Source of the DNA: Anaerosacchariphilus polymeriproducens
GTDB taxonomy: Bacteria; Bacillota; Clostridia; Lachnospirales; Lachnospiraceae
Length of the DNA stretch: 64,000 nt
Direction: 5' to 3'
Assembly: GCF_003363435.1 (NCBI RefSeq)
Contig: NZ_QRCT01000045.1
Coordinates: forward strand, 1 to 64,000
Part shown: in pieces, positions 43,772 through 51,507 of the stretch
Numbering within the stretch: the stretch's first letter is position 1
How the letters are laid out: each line of letters begins with the position of its first letter
The notes under the pieces: model-generated
Database searches by the model: none
What the model was told of the DNA's origin: nothing
What the model saw: the letters and a program-made list of their open reading frames with translations, nothing else
Translations under genes and position numbers: made by a program

Positions 43772-44836
43772 TTAACTAATTATATTTTGAAACAACTCCA
43801 TGTTACTTAGTTGTTTCATAACATCTTGTATTGTTTTCTCCTCTAATTTAGGTACTTTTCCAATACTTTTAAGATCTGCAAAAGAAATTGACTGACTTGT
43901 ATCTTTTGCAAATTGATTATAAAAAACAGAAAGCCGGTTTCTAATAGAAAGACCCTTCTCCTGTTCTATGATCTCTAATGCTGCATATGCTCTATGGCAT
44001 TTTTCATTCGCTACATCAGAACCATCTGTTACAAATACAATATAACCGGATTCCGATAAATTATCCAAAGCTTGCTTTTCTAATGAAAAAGCGGAATCGA
44101 TAATAATATATTCGTAAGAACCTAAGATTCTCAGACCTTCTATCATTTGTTTAAATTCATCTTTTGTAATTCCCATTAAATCAATCGCTGATTTAGATGA
44201 ATCATAAAAGTATACTCCCGATGCATCCTGTCTCAAAGCACTTTCCATCTTTAAGTCTAAATTAGATTTTTTACTTCTAAGGACATATAATATATCACTT
44301 AAATCTCCCTGACCGTCTCCACGAAAAAAGTAATTCACATTTTCAAATGGTTGAAGGCAAAGAAAAAGTGTTTTCTTCCCCTGCCTCGCAAAGTATCTTG
44401 CACACGAAGCTGCAACTGTAGATGTCCCCACACCTCCACAAGCAGATGTGAAATTTATAATTTTTGTTTCTACAATATCCTTTTTCGCTCTTGTATTAAT
44501 CACTGCATTTTCTGAATAAATAGCTAGCATCTCTTTATATATATATTCTAACTTTTGAAATTTGCATATTGCTTTTTGATTTCGAATCCGTTCAATCTCC
44601 AATGATTCTGAAAAATATGCAAATCCACATCCTTTTGGCAGTCTGTCACTATTGACCTCAAAATATTCACAGGATAACAAAACATCTATTGCATTTGTTT
44701 CCATAAAACTCATTGCTTCTTCTAATTCAGTAAATGAAAATACCTCTAATTTATCCTCAAATTTATTTCTAAACGCGGCTACAATTCTATAGAGATAAAT
44801 TTGATCTTTCTCAAGCAGTGCAATTTTAATTTTCAT
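43772..44836 (-). CDS. CpaE/TadZ-like MinD-family ATPase
   Basis: The 354-aa protein has an N-terminal receiver-like domain without the usual phosphoacceptor set (IALLEKDQIYLYRI, then DVLLSCEYFE). A MinD/ParA-type ATPase follows, with the deviant Walker A CGGVGTST at residues 133-140, a Walker B-like EYIIIDSAFS, and downstream VFVTDGSDVANEK. The signature first lysine of the deviant Walker A (KGG) is Cys here. The fold and GVGTST motif match CpaE/TadZ proteins that localise Tad pili, but no other tad gene is in the window. It heads the unit that leads into the phospho-signalling genes. Confidence 0.8.
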   Translation of the reverse strand: MKIKIALLEKDQIYLYRIVAAFRNKFEDKLEVFSFTELEEAMSFMETNAIDVLLSCEYFEVNSDRLPKGCGFAYFSESLEIERIRNQKAICKFQKLEYIYKEMLAIYSENAVINTRAKKDIVETKIINFTSACGGVGTSTVAASCARYFARQGKKTLFLCLQPFENVNYFFRGDGQGDLSDILYVLRSKKSNLDLKMESALRQDASGVYFYDSSKSAIDLMGITKDEFKQMIEGLRILGSYEYIIIDSAFSLEKQALDNLSESGYIVFVTDGSDVANEKCHRAYAALEIIEQEKGLSIRNRLSVFYNQFAKDTSQSISFADLKSIGKVPKLEEKTIQDVMKQLSNMELFQNIIS

Positions 44837-44926
44837 TTTCTCCCTCCAATTATGATATCATCACCCTATTATTTATCTCTTTTTGACATTATTTTAAAAA
44901 AAAGCCTACTTCTAACAACAATACCA

Positions 44927-44955
44927 TATTACTTGAATCGTTAAGATTTTGCAAT
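44927..44955 (-). promoter_or_regulatory. Promoter of the CpaE-like ATPase unit
   Basis: TTGCAA (44950-44955) and TAATAT (44927-44932) on the minus strand are separated by 17 bp, about 90 bp before the start codon. Confidence 0.6.
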
Positions 44956-45000
44956 AGGGCAAAAGTACCATAAATTGCTATGAATCGACAAACTCTGTCA

Positions 45001-45978
45001 CTAGGAAGCAAACGTTACAGTTTTACTGATATGATATCCAATATCTTTTAATGTAGCCAAATCACTCTCTATACTGATGCCTGCAGTTGTCAGCATATCT
45101 CCGGTAATCGCCGCATTAGAACCGGATTGAAAACATTTTCTTCCCTTATCTCCTATTAATCCTCTTCCACCTGCAAGTCTAATAAAACTGTCAGGCAGTA
45201 GAAATCGAAAGACAGAGACAATCATCTGCATTTCTTCCGGTGCAAGTTTATCCATTTTTTCAAATGGAGTTCCTTCAATGGGGTTTAACATATTGACGGG
45301 AACTGATTTTATTCCTAACTCCCGTAAAGCCAACGCCAGATCAATTCTATCTTCCATAGATTCACCAACCCCCATGATACCACCACTACAGACATCAAGT
45401 CCTGCCTCTAATGCCGCCTTTATAGATTTTATTTTTTCTTCATAAGTATGCGTTGTACAGATTTTATGAAAATAATCTTTTGATGTTTCCAAATTGTTAT
45501 GTATTCTGCTTACTCCGGCATCTTTCAGTTTCTTATATGCATCTTTTTCCAAAAGACCTAAAGAAGCACAAATGGAAATAGATGTTTTCTTTTTTATTCC
45601 ACGGATACTCTCACAAAGTAAATCAATCTCCTTATCACTTAACTTTTTACCCGAAGTTACAATGGAATACCGAAGGACTCCTTTATCTGCGTTATATTTG
45701 GCCTGTCTAAATAAACTCTCCTCATCTAAAAGTGGATGCTCTTTGACTTCAGCCTTGCAAGAAGCAGATTGAGCACAATATTTACAATCTTCGGAACATC
45801 TACCGCTTTTTCCATTGACGATAGTACAGATATCAAAGTTATTTCCACAAAAATACATTCTGATTTCATTCGCATACTTTGAAACCTCCTCTAACGGAGC
45901 TTGTGTAAGTTCTAATGCTTCTTCTTTTGTTATAAGATATCCCTCAATTACTTTTTCCTTTAACTCTCTTACATTCAT
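45001..45978 (-). CDS. bioB: Biotin synthase
   Basis: The 325-aa radical-SAM enzyme carries the BioB signature: FDICTIVNGKSGRCSEDCKYCAQS with the Cys61-x3-Cys65-x2-Cys68 4Fe-4S site, ISICASLGLL, RIHNNLETSKDYFHKICTTHTY, GGIMGVGESMEDR, and PVNMLNPIEGTPFE. It inserts sulfur into dethiobiotin. The rest of the biotin pathway is not in the window. It stands alone with its own promoter and a BirA-like operator. Together with bioY in the window this suggests biotin limitation is handled by late-step synthesis and uptake. Length and motifs are normal. Confidence 0.97.
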   Translation of the reverse strand: MNVRELKEKVIEGYLITKEEALELTQAPLEEVSKYANEIRMYFCGNNFDICTIVNGKSGRCSEDCKYCAQSASCKAEVKEHPLLDEESLFRQAKYNADKGVLRYSIVTSGKKLSDKEIDLLCESIRGIKKKTSISICASLGLLEKDAYKKLKDAGVSRIHNNLETSKDYFHKICTTHTYEEKIKSIKAALEAGLDVCSGGIMGVGESMEDRIDLALALRELGIKSVPVNMLNPIEGTPFEKMDKLAPEEMQMIVSVFRFLLPDSFIRLAGGRGLIGDKGRKCFQSGSNAAITGDMLTTAGISIESDLATLKDIGYHISKTVTFAS

Positions 45979-46019
45979 TTTTTCTTTCCTTTCCTGACAA
46001 ACTTTCCTTTATACAGCGA

Positions 46020-46048
46020 ACTATACTGCACCGTTTTTTGTTTGTCAA
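46020..46048 (-). promoter_or_regulatory. Promoter of bioB
   Basis: TTGACA (46043-46048) and TATAGT (46020-46025) on the minus strand are separated by 17 bp. The -35 box lies inside the proposed BirA operator. Confidence 0.75.
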
Positions 46049-46072
46049 CCTTATTTTTGTTTTGGTTTACAT
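46042..46072. promoter_or_regulatory. BirA-type biotin operator upstream of bioB
   Basis: TTGTCAAC (46042-46049) and GTTTACAT (46065-46072) are separated by 15 bp. The BirA consensus is TTGT(A/T)AAC-N14-16-GTT(A/T)ACAA, so each half has one mismatch. The site covers the -35 box of bioB, as expected for biotin-dependent repression. Confidence 0.65.
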
Positions 46073-46094
46073 TTTTTGTTGTTTTATATCATGA

Positions 46095-46123
46095 TTGCAA
46101 AAAAAAGCAAAACCTATTATACT
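46095..46123 (+). promoter_or_regulatory. Promoter of the ABC-F gene
   Basis: TTGCAA (46095-46100) and TATACT (46118-46123) are separated by 17 bp, about 60 bp before the start codon and divergent from bioB. Confidence 0.6.
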
Positions 46124-46185
46124 TTATACTAAATATTCAATAATTATGACAAATTAAGTAATTAATTAGAAATAGAGGAGTATGT

Positions 46186-47742
46186 ATGAGTATATTAAAT
46201 GTTGAAAATCTATCCCATGGTTTTGGTGATAGGGCTATCTTTCAGAATGTTTCATTTCGTCTTTTAAAAGGAGAACATATTGGACTTGTAGGAGCCAATG
46301 GAGAAGGAAAATCTACTTTCTTAAATATTGTAACCGGTAAATTAATGCCCGATGAAGGCAAAGTTGAATGGTCAAAAAATGTACGTGTAGGTTATTTAGA
46401 TCAACATACAGTCCTTGCCCCCGGTATGACAATAAGGGATGTTTTAAAATCTGCCTTTTTGCATTTATTTGAATTAGAAGACAAGATGAACGCCATCTGT
46501 GATAAGATGGGAAATGCAGCACCAGATGAGTTAGATTCCATGATGGAAGAACTCGGTACAATTCAAGATCTACTGACTATGCATGACTTTTATATTATCG
46601 ACTCAAAAGTTGAAGAAATTGGACGCGCCTTAGGACTTATGGATATTGGATTAGATAAGGATGTTTCTGAACTTAGCGGTGGTCAGCGGACCAAAGTTCT
46701 GCTGGGTAAATTGCTTCTGGAAAAACCTGATATTCTTTTACTGGATGAACCTACCAACTATTTAGATGTCCAACATATTGAATGGTTAAAACGGTACTTA
46801 CAGGAATATGAAAACGCTTTTATATTGATCTCCCATGATATCCCATTCTTAAATAGCGTTATAAATCTTATCTACCATATGGAAAACCAGGAGTTGAACC
46901 GATATGTAGGAGATTATGATAAGTTTCAAGAAGTTTATGCAGTCAAAAAAGCGCAATTGGAAGCTGCCTACAAAAGACAACAGCAGGAAATCAGCGACTT
47001 AGAAGATTTTGTAGCCAGAAACAAAGCTCGTGTATCTACACGAAACATGGCTATGTCCAGACAAAAGAAGCTGGACAAAATGGAAAAAATTGAATTAATA
47101 AAGGATCGTCCAAAACCTGAATTTAACTTTAAAACTGCACGTGCTTCAGGCAAATATTTGTTTGAAACAAAGGATTTAGTCATTGGATATGACGCACCAC
47201 TTTCCAGACCTTTGAATTTAAAAATGGAACGTGGGGAAAAAATAGCATTAGTAGGTGCAAACGGAATTGGAAAAACGACTCTATTACGAAGTATCCTTGG
47301 ACTGAACAAATCACTTAGTGGATTTGCACAACTAGGAGATTATTTATATCTTGGATATTTTGAACAAGAAATGTCTCCCAATAATACTTCTACCTGCATT
47401 GAGGAAATCTGGAAGGAATTCCCTTCTCTGACTCAGTATGAAGTACGCTCCGCCTTAGCCAAATGCGGTTTAACCACCAAACATATCGAATCACAAGTTC
47501 GTGTTTTAAGCGGTGGGGAACAGGCAAAAGTACGCTTATGCAAGCTTATCAATCAGGAAACCAATTTCCTGCTTCTTGATGAACCTACCAATCATCTGGA
47601 TGTTGATGCAAAAGATGAATTGAAACGTGCACTTAAAGAATATAAGGGCAGCATTTTATTAATCTGCCATGAACCTGAGTTTTATGATGGTATTGTATCA
47701 GATGTTTGGGACTGTAGTGAATGGACTACTAAAATAATTTAA
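46186..47742 (+). CDS. ABC-F family ATPase
   Basis: The 518-aa protein has two ABC domains without membrane segments. The first has Walker A GANGEGKST and signature LSGGQRTKV, the second GANGIGKTT and LSGGEQAKV, each with LLLDEPTN and the H-loop. They are joined by a charged P-site-like linker (EAAYKRQQQEISDLEDFVARNKAR, RQKKLDKME). ABC-F proteins act on the ribosome E site in translation control or antibiotic protection. The architecture fits housekeeping YbiT/YkpA-like members more than resistance types, and there is no attenuator-like leader. GAGGAG precedes the ATG. Confidence 0.92.
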   Translation: MSILNVENLSHGFGDRAIFQNVSFRLLKGEHIGLVGANGEGKSTFLNIVTGKLMPDEGKVEWSKNVRVGYLDQHTVLAPGMTIRDVLKSAFLHLFELEDKMNAICDKMGNAAPDELDSMMEELGTIQDLLTMHDFYIIDSKVEEIGRALGLMDIGLDKDVSELSGGQRTKVLLGKLLLEKPDILLLDEPTNYLDVQHIEWLKRYLQEYENAFILISHDIPFLNSVINLIYHMENQELNRYVGDYDKFQEVYAVKKAQLEAAYKRQQQEISDLEDFVARNKARVSTRNMAMSRQKKLDKMEKIELIKDRPKPEFNFKTARASGKYLFETKDLVIGYDAPLSRPLNLKMERGEKIALVGANGIGKTTLLRSILGLNKSLSGFAQLGDYLYLGYFEQEMSPNNTSTCIEEIWKEFPSLTQYEVRSALAKCGLTTKHIESQVRVLSGGEQAKVRLCKLINQETNFLLLDEPTNHLDVDAKDELKRALKEYKGSILLICHEPEFYDGIVSDVWDCSEWTTKII

Positions 47743-47811
47743 GATTTACTGTTAAAGTTCATGCAATACAACTATAAATTCAATTCAGATATAATAAATT
47801 TAAAATATAAT

Positions 47812-47843
47812 TAAAAGGGTACTTGTAAAACAAAGTACCCTTT
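47812..47843 (-). terminator. Hairpin ending the toxin transcript (copy 1 of a repeated stem)
   Basis: AAAGGGTAC and GTACCCTTT form a stem with a 12-nt loop, followed on the minus strand by a T-rich tract. The same stem sequence recurs at 48199-48231. Its loop overlaps the antitoxin promoter on the other strand. It could also end the ABC-F transcript. Confidence 0.55.
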
Positions 47844-47851
47844 GCTATAAT
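47823..47851 (+). promoter_or_regulatory. Promoter of the antisense (antitoxin) RNA
   Basis: TTGTAA (47823-47828) and a perfect TATAAT (47846-47851) are separated by 17 bp. No plus-strand gene follows, only an RNA that ends at the terminator at 47899-47943. Confidence 0.65.
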
Positions 47852-47857
47852 CAAGTT

Positions 47858-47943
47858 AAGAAATATATATCTATATCGTAGATATATCCCCGTTTAAGGT
47901 AAGTATCCTAAACTTTGGAGGTTGTGAGGATACTTACTTTTTT
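47858..47943 (+). ncRNA. Putative type I antitoxin antisense RNA
   Basis: The promoter at 47823-47851 would start an RNA near 47858. It would end at the hairpin GTAAGTATCC/GGATACTTAC (47899-47937) followed by six Ts, giving about 86 nt. It is complementary to the 3' untranslated part and the last codons of the small toxin gene on the minus strand. This is the geometry known for RatA with TxpA and for SR4 with BsrG in Bacillus. Confidence 0.6.
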
Positions 47944-48047
47944 GTATGTAATTTGATTATTTCAATAATCAGGGCGATAAATTCAACTATAAAGCTACCA
48001 AATGCAAATAGCACAAGACAAAAAGTCAATCCTTCTAGTAAAGTCAT
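47934..48047 (-). CDS. Small hydrophobic type I toxin (holin-like toxin family)
   Basis: The 37-aa peptide starts MTLLEGLTFCLVLFAFGSF and continues IVEFIALIIEIIKLHTKK. It has one membrane segment and a short basic tail, as in the putative holin-like toxins (TxpA/BsrG-like, MT-x-x-EAL-x-LML-x-F-type starts). AAAGGGGG lies 8 nt before the ATG. An upstream GCCCT could pair with the GGGGC of that ribosome-binding site and hide it. Such peptides depolarise or damage the membrane when overproduced. The stop codon lies within the hairpin that also forms the antitoxin RNA terminator. Confidence 0.75.
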   Translation of the reverse strand: MTLLEGLTFCLVLFAFGSFIVEFIALIIEIIKLHTKK

Positions 48048-48123
48048 CAGCACCGCCCCCTTTCTCATTAGATTGAGGGCAACTACAATATAAATATCCT
48101 CTATTTCAAAACTCGACTTTTAA

Positions 48124-48152
48124 ATTATATCACACCTGAAATATACATATAA
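48124..48152 (-). promoter_or_regulatory. Promoter of the toxin mRNA
   Basis: A perfect TATAAT (48124-48129) with an extended -10 TGA directly upstream on the minus strand. The -35 (TTATAT at 48147-48152, 17-bp spacer) is weak. The start site would be about 70 nt before the toxin start codon. Confidence 0.55.
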
Positions 48153-48198
48153 TATTTTTTATCGACATATGATATATTTTTAACATCAGTAATGACAA

Positions 48199-48231
48199 TA
48201 AAAAGGGTACCTATATTTCAAAGTACCCTTT
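48199..48231 (-). terminator. Terminator of the azasugar-type operon (copy 2 of the repeated stem)
   Basis: On the minus strand AAAGGGTAC and GTACCCTTT form a 9-bp stem with an 11-13-nt loop, followed by TTTTTATT. It begins 28 bp after the stop codon of the MFS gene. Confidence 0.75.
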
Positions 48232-48258
48232 CAAAATTGGTAAAAAAATAACACTTAA

Positions 48259-49455
48259 TTAATCTTTTGTTTTCATATGTAAAAATTTCATATTCAGTAT
48301 CTCATTAATGACAAAATAGATACACAAAAGCAAAATGATTATTTCAAAAATCAATTCTAATGAAAAGTTAGAGAGAATAACTCCTATACCTGCCGAAATA
48401 ATGGAACCTCCTACACAAGCAGCACCCACCTGGTATCCAATCAACTTTCTACTAACTTCTTTTAAAAAGCGATTGGGCGTTTCATGCATCAGACAAGGAT
48501 ATAGTGGCGCTAATCCTATCCCAAAAATAGTAATTCCTAGAAACATGATTATAATATTATCTGAGAAATTGATGATTGCACCGCCAAAGATCGCTAATAT
48601 AAGCCCTCCTCGGATCATATTCATGTTTCCTAATTTGTTTACAATGATTCCAGAAAAAATTCTTCCTATCATAATTGAAAAATAATAAATAGTAACTACA
48701 TAACCTGCCAGTTTCATCGGTACACCACGAGATTCAATTAATACACTGCTTATCCACGCACTCATTGAAAACTCAATCCCTGTATATAAAAAGAATTGGG
48801 TTATAGCCATAAACTGAGTCGTTTTACTTGATAATCCTAGTTTATTAATATTTGTACTTTGATTCATGTTTTGACTTGTATTATGCTTTACATACCATAT
48901 TCCTTTAATCAAACTTATACACAAGAGTACTGCCAAAAACAGTTGAATTATTGAGATAGAACCGTATCCTTTTCTCCATGATCCAAACCCGGTCAATGCA
49001 TACGTCATAATCAGCGGCCCAATGGAAGCACCAAATCCCCAAAAACAATGTACCCAATTCATATGTCTTGATGAGTAATTCTCTGCCACAAAACTATTTA
49101 ATCCGGAATCAACTGCCCCCTGTCCCAAACCAAGAGGGAATGTAAATAACGCCAACCAAATAAAATTAGGCGAAACTGCATATCCCAACAAAGCAATTCC
49201 AGTCATCAAGCAGCTAATGAAAGTCACTTTTGCGGTTCCAAATTTGTTTAAAATATGACCGCTGACTACACTTGAAATAAAAGAACAAGCAAAGAGTAAG
49301 GTCGTCAATATGCCCATTAATTCTAAAGGAAGACTTAAGTCTGATCTTATACTCGGCCATGCAGTTCCTAATATCCCATCCGGCAATCCCAGACTAATAA
49401 AAGCAAAGTAAATAATGGCTAGCAATAAACCCATATTGCTATTGTGTTTTTTCAT
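48259..49455 (-). CDS. MFS transporter (possible azasugar exporter)
   Basis: The 398-aa protein has 12 hydrophobic segments, with the MFS loop motif SGHILNKFGTAKVTF between segments 2 and 3 and GRIFSGIIVNKLG in the second half. The N-terminus FAFISLGLPDGILGTAWPSI resembles fucose/sugar-type MFS permeases of the FucP/FHS group. I chose the ATG at 49455 with AGGAGG upstream. It is the last gene of the operon with aminotransferase, phosphatase, dehydrogenase and GH35 genes, 16 bp after the GH35 gene, so it probably moves the pathway product or its sugar precursor. Direction of transport is not predictable. Confidence 0.85.
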   Translation of the reverse strand: MKKHNSNMGLLLAIIYFAFISLGLPDGILGTAWPSIRSDLSLPLELMGILTTLLFACSFISSVVSGHILNKFGTAKVTFISCLMTGIALLGYAVSPNFIWLALFTFPLGLGQGAVDSGLNSFVAENYSSRHMNWVHCFWGFGASIGPLIMTYALTGFGSWRKGYGSISIIQLFLAVLLCISLIKGIWYVKHNTSQNMNQSTNINKLGLSSKTTQFMAITQFFLYTGIEFSMSAWISSVLIESRGVPMKLAGYVVTIYYFSIMIGRIFSGIIVNKLGNMNMIRGGLILAIFGGAIINFSDNIIIMFLGITIFGIGLAPLYPCLMHETPNRFLKEVSRKLIGYQVGAACVGGSIISAGIGVILSNFSLELIFEIIILLLCIYFVINEILNMKFLHMKTKD

Positions 49456-49471
49456 TTCTATCCTCCTAAAG

Positions 49472-51451
49472 CTAACTTTCCATCCCGAAATATACCTCAG
49501 TATTATCATTACTTGAATAGACCTGACTTACGATATCGTTCTCAATCCTTAATATAAGGAAGCCCTTCTCTTCAATTTTGCATTTCAAGTATTTGTTTTC
49601 AATCCGGCACTCATTTACTTGTTCTTCATTACTTCTATTAATCATAAAAATGAACTTAACCTTACCGACTCTTCTTAAAACAGTATAAACTTCATCGTTT
49701 TGGGGAATAAATTCAGATTGCTCTTTTAAAAGTGATAGTAATCTTTTTACTTTTAACAAATCATTACTAATATAATGATTATAATTACCCCTATTTCTAA
49801 AATAATTTTTAATGCAAGTTGTTTCTCTGGAGTATTCGTCTATAGCAGGTAAATCTCCAACGATATAAACTAATTCTTCATATGTTAATAAATCTTTAAT
49901 TGTTTTTTGTGTTGACCATGGCATACACTTACCCGTATAAACAAAAATCATCTTATATTTTTGCATTTCTTCTTTTTTGACATTTTCCAAATCTAGAATA
50001 TCAAAATCAGTATTACTAGAAATGCAGCTTTCAACAATTTGATATAAAAGATTAATTGCAGACTTCTGTCCTGCCTGAATTGCAAAAGTGTCTTTGCAAT
50101 AACAAATGGCTAAATCAGGAGTTCTTTCCGCCTCCAGCAGTTCCTGTTCATATTCTTTAATAAAAGTCACAAACTTAAATAAATCCCTATATTTATCGCC
50201 TGTTTCTGCATCTGCTAATATAGGTGCTTCTGCACAATAAATACCCTTGTATACCTCAGGATTACCTGCATAAGAATCAATTTCAAACTGCTCATATAAT
50301 AAATGTGCTTCTGTATGATCCGTTGCACATATATTATAAGTATCGTATCCTGTTGCCCCTCTTGAGAGCATAATCATAGCATGATATAAAGAAGTCTTGG
50401 CATATCTGTATTCATTACCTTCCCACATATGCCCCCAGTTGTCTTCCAGATTAGGCCACTGATTTAACGTTGAAACTAGTATTAGCTGTACAAATACCTC
50501 AAAACTATTGACTGCATTTCCTAAAAAATTAGTAAAACCAAAGTTTATTCTTCCCGTTTCATCATAATTTCTGGCAAGCCATGAACTTAATAATCCTTCA
50601 CTTGCAGGAGAATTTAAACCAATTAAAATAGGCAGTTTATAGCTCTTAAATATAAAGGAAGAATCATGATAAAATCGATTCATATAGACATTACTCCACT
50701 TTCCCCAGTCTATATAATCCAAATCACATTGATACATGTTTTCGGATTCAAGTTCATCGAAAGATTTTAGATTTTTACTATGTAAAACATTATAGTTATC
50801 AATATCTACATATAAATTCTTTAAATAATCAATATAATTTTCAAGTCCAAGTGTTGAATAATCAAAATCTCTAATATGATTATTGGCATTACAATAAATA
50901 CCTTCATTTCCAATCTGAATTGCAATTATATTTCCTTTAGGAAACGCATAATCGTCAAGAATATTTATACATATCTGCTCAAACCAAACTTGAACTTCTT
51001 TTTGAAATGAAAGGTTTAACGGATTGGGTAATCTTTTTCCCATATAATTTATGGTTGATCCATCTTCTTTTATTAAAGGCGGAAAATCCATGTTTAGAAT
51101 AAAATCTGGAAAACCTCCATTTTTCACCTCAGCATGAATAAACGGGCCTGGTTTAATAATACAATAAATATTATGCTTCTTTAGCAGATCCATAAAATAT
51201 ACTAAATTACTATTATCATAAAACTCACCATGAAAAAAATATTTGACTTCTCCATTTATTTCTTTTGAATGATGAATCCATGGAATATAGAAGGTGAGCA
51301 TATTAACACCCAGTTCCTTAATTTTAATAAGTTTCTCTTCCCAAACATCTTTTGAATCCCTATAATAAGGGTAATCTCCAGAAAGTAAAAATACTTTTTC
51401 ACCATTAATATATAATTTTCCGCCATAAAATTCAATCTTGTTCTCTTTCAA
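49472..51451 (-). CDS. GH35-family beta-galactosidase-like glycosidase
   Basis: The 659-aa protein has the GH35 N-terminal TIM-barrel pattern: FLLSGDYPYYRDSKDVWEEKL, NMLTFYIPWIHHSKEINGEVKYFFHGEFYDNSNLVYF, IIKPGPFIHAEVKNGGFPDFIL. The acid/base pair Asn182-Glu183 lies in IQIGNEGIY, and ILIGLNSPASEG lies further on. No signal peptide is seen, so it acts in the cytoplasm. The start is TTG, 6 nt after GGAG. GH35 enzymes release beta-galactose. Its place between the azasugar-type genes and a transporter suggests it removes or adds a sugar on the product, or is a tolerant copy of a target enzyme; all of this is inference. Confidence 0.85.
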   Translation of the reverse strand: MKENKIEFYGGKLYINGEKVFLLSGDYPYYRDSKDVWEEKLIKIKELGVNMLTFYIPWIHHSKEINGEVKYFFHGEFYDNSNLVYFMDLLKKHNIYCIIKPGPFIHAEVKNGGFPDFILNMDFPPLIKEDGSTINYMGKRLPNPLNLSFQKEVQVWFEQICINILDDYAFPKGNIIAIQIGNEGIYCNANNHIRDFDYSTLGLENYIDYLKNLYVDIDNYNVLHSKNLKSFDELESENMYQCDLDYIDWGKWSNVYMNRFYHDSSFIFKSYKLPILIGLNSPASEGLLSSWLARNYDETGRINFGFTNFLGNAVNSFEVFVQLILVSTLNQWPNLEDNWGHMWEGNEYRYAKTSLYHAMIMLSRGATGYDTYNICATDHTEAHLLYEQFEIDSYAGNPEVYKGIYCAEAPILADAETGDKYRDLFKFVTFIKEYEQELLEAERTPDLAICYCKDTFAIQAGQKSAINLLYQIVESCISSNTDFDILDLENVKKEEMQKYKMIFVYTGKCMPWSTQKTIKDLLTYEELVYIVGDLPAIDEYSRETTCIKNYFRNRGNYNHYISNDLLKVKRLLSLLKEQSEFIPQNDEVYTVLRRVGKVKFIFMINRSNEEQVNECRIENKYLKCKIEEKGFLILRIENDIVSQVYSSNDNTEVYFGMES

Positions 51452-51507
51452 TTTTTACTCCAATCCTCTTATTAAAAACTTATTGACTAGTTAAAAATCT
51501 TTAACCT

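Larger units (their letters stand above)
47743..48258. other. Interval between ABC-F and the MFS gene: toxin-antitoxin locus
   Basis: This stretch holds no large gene. It carries two copies of the GGGTAC/GTACCC stem flanking a small toxin gene on the minus strand and a convergent antisense RNA on the plus strand. The rest is AT-rich. Confidence 0.7.
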
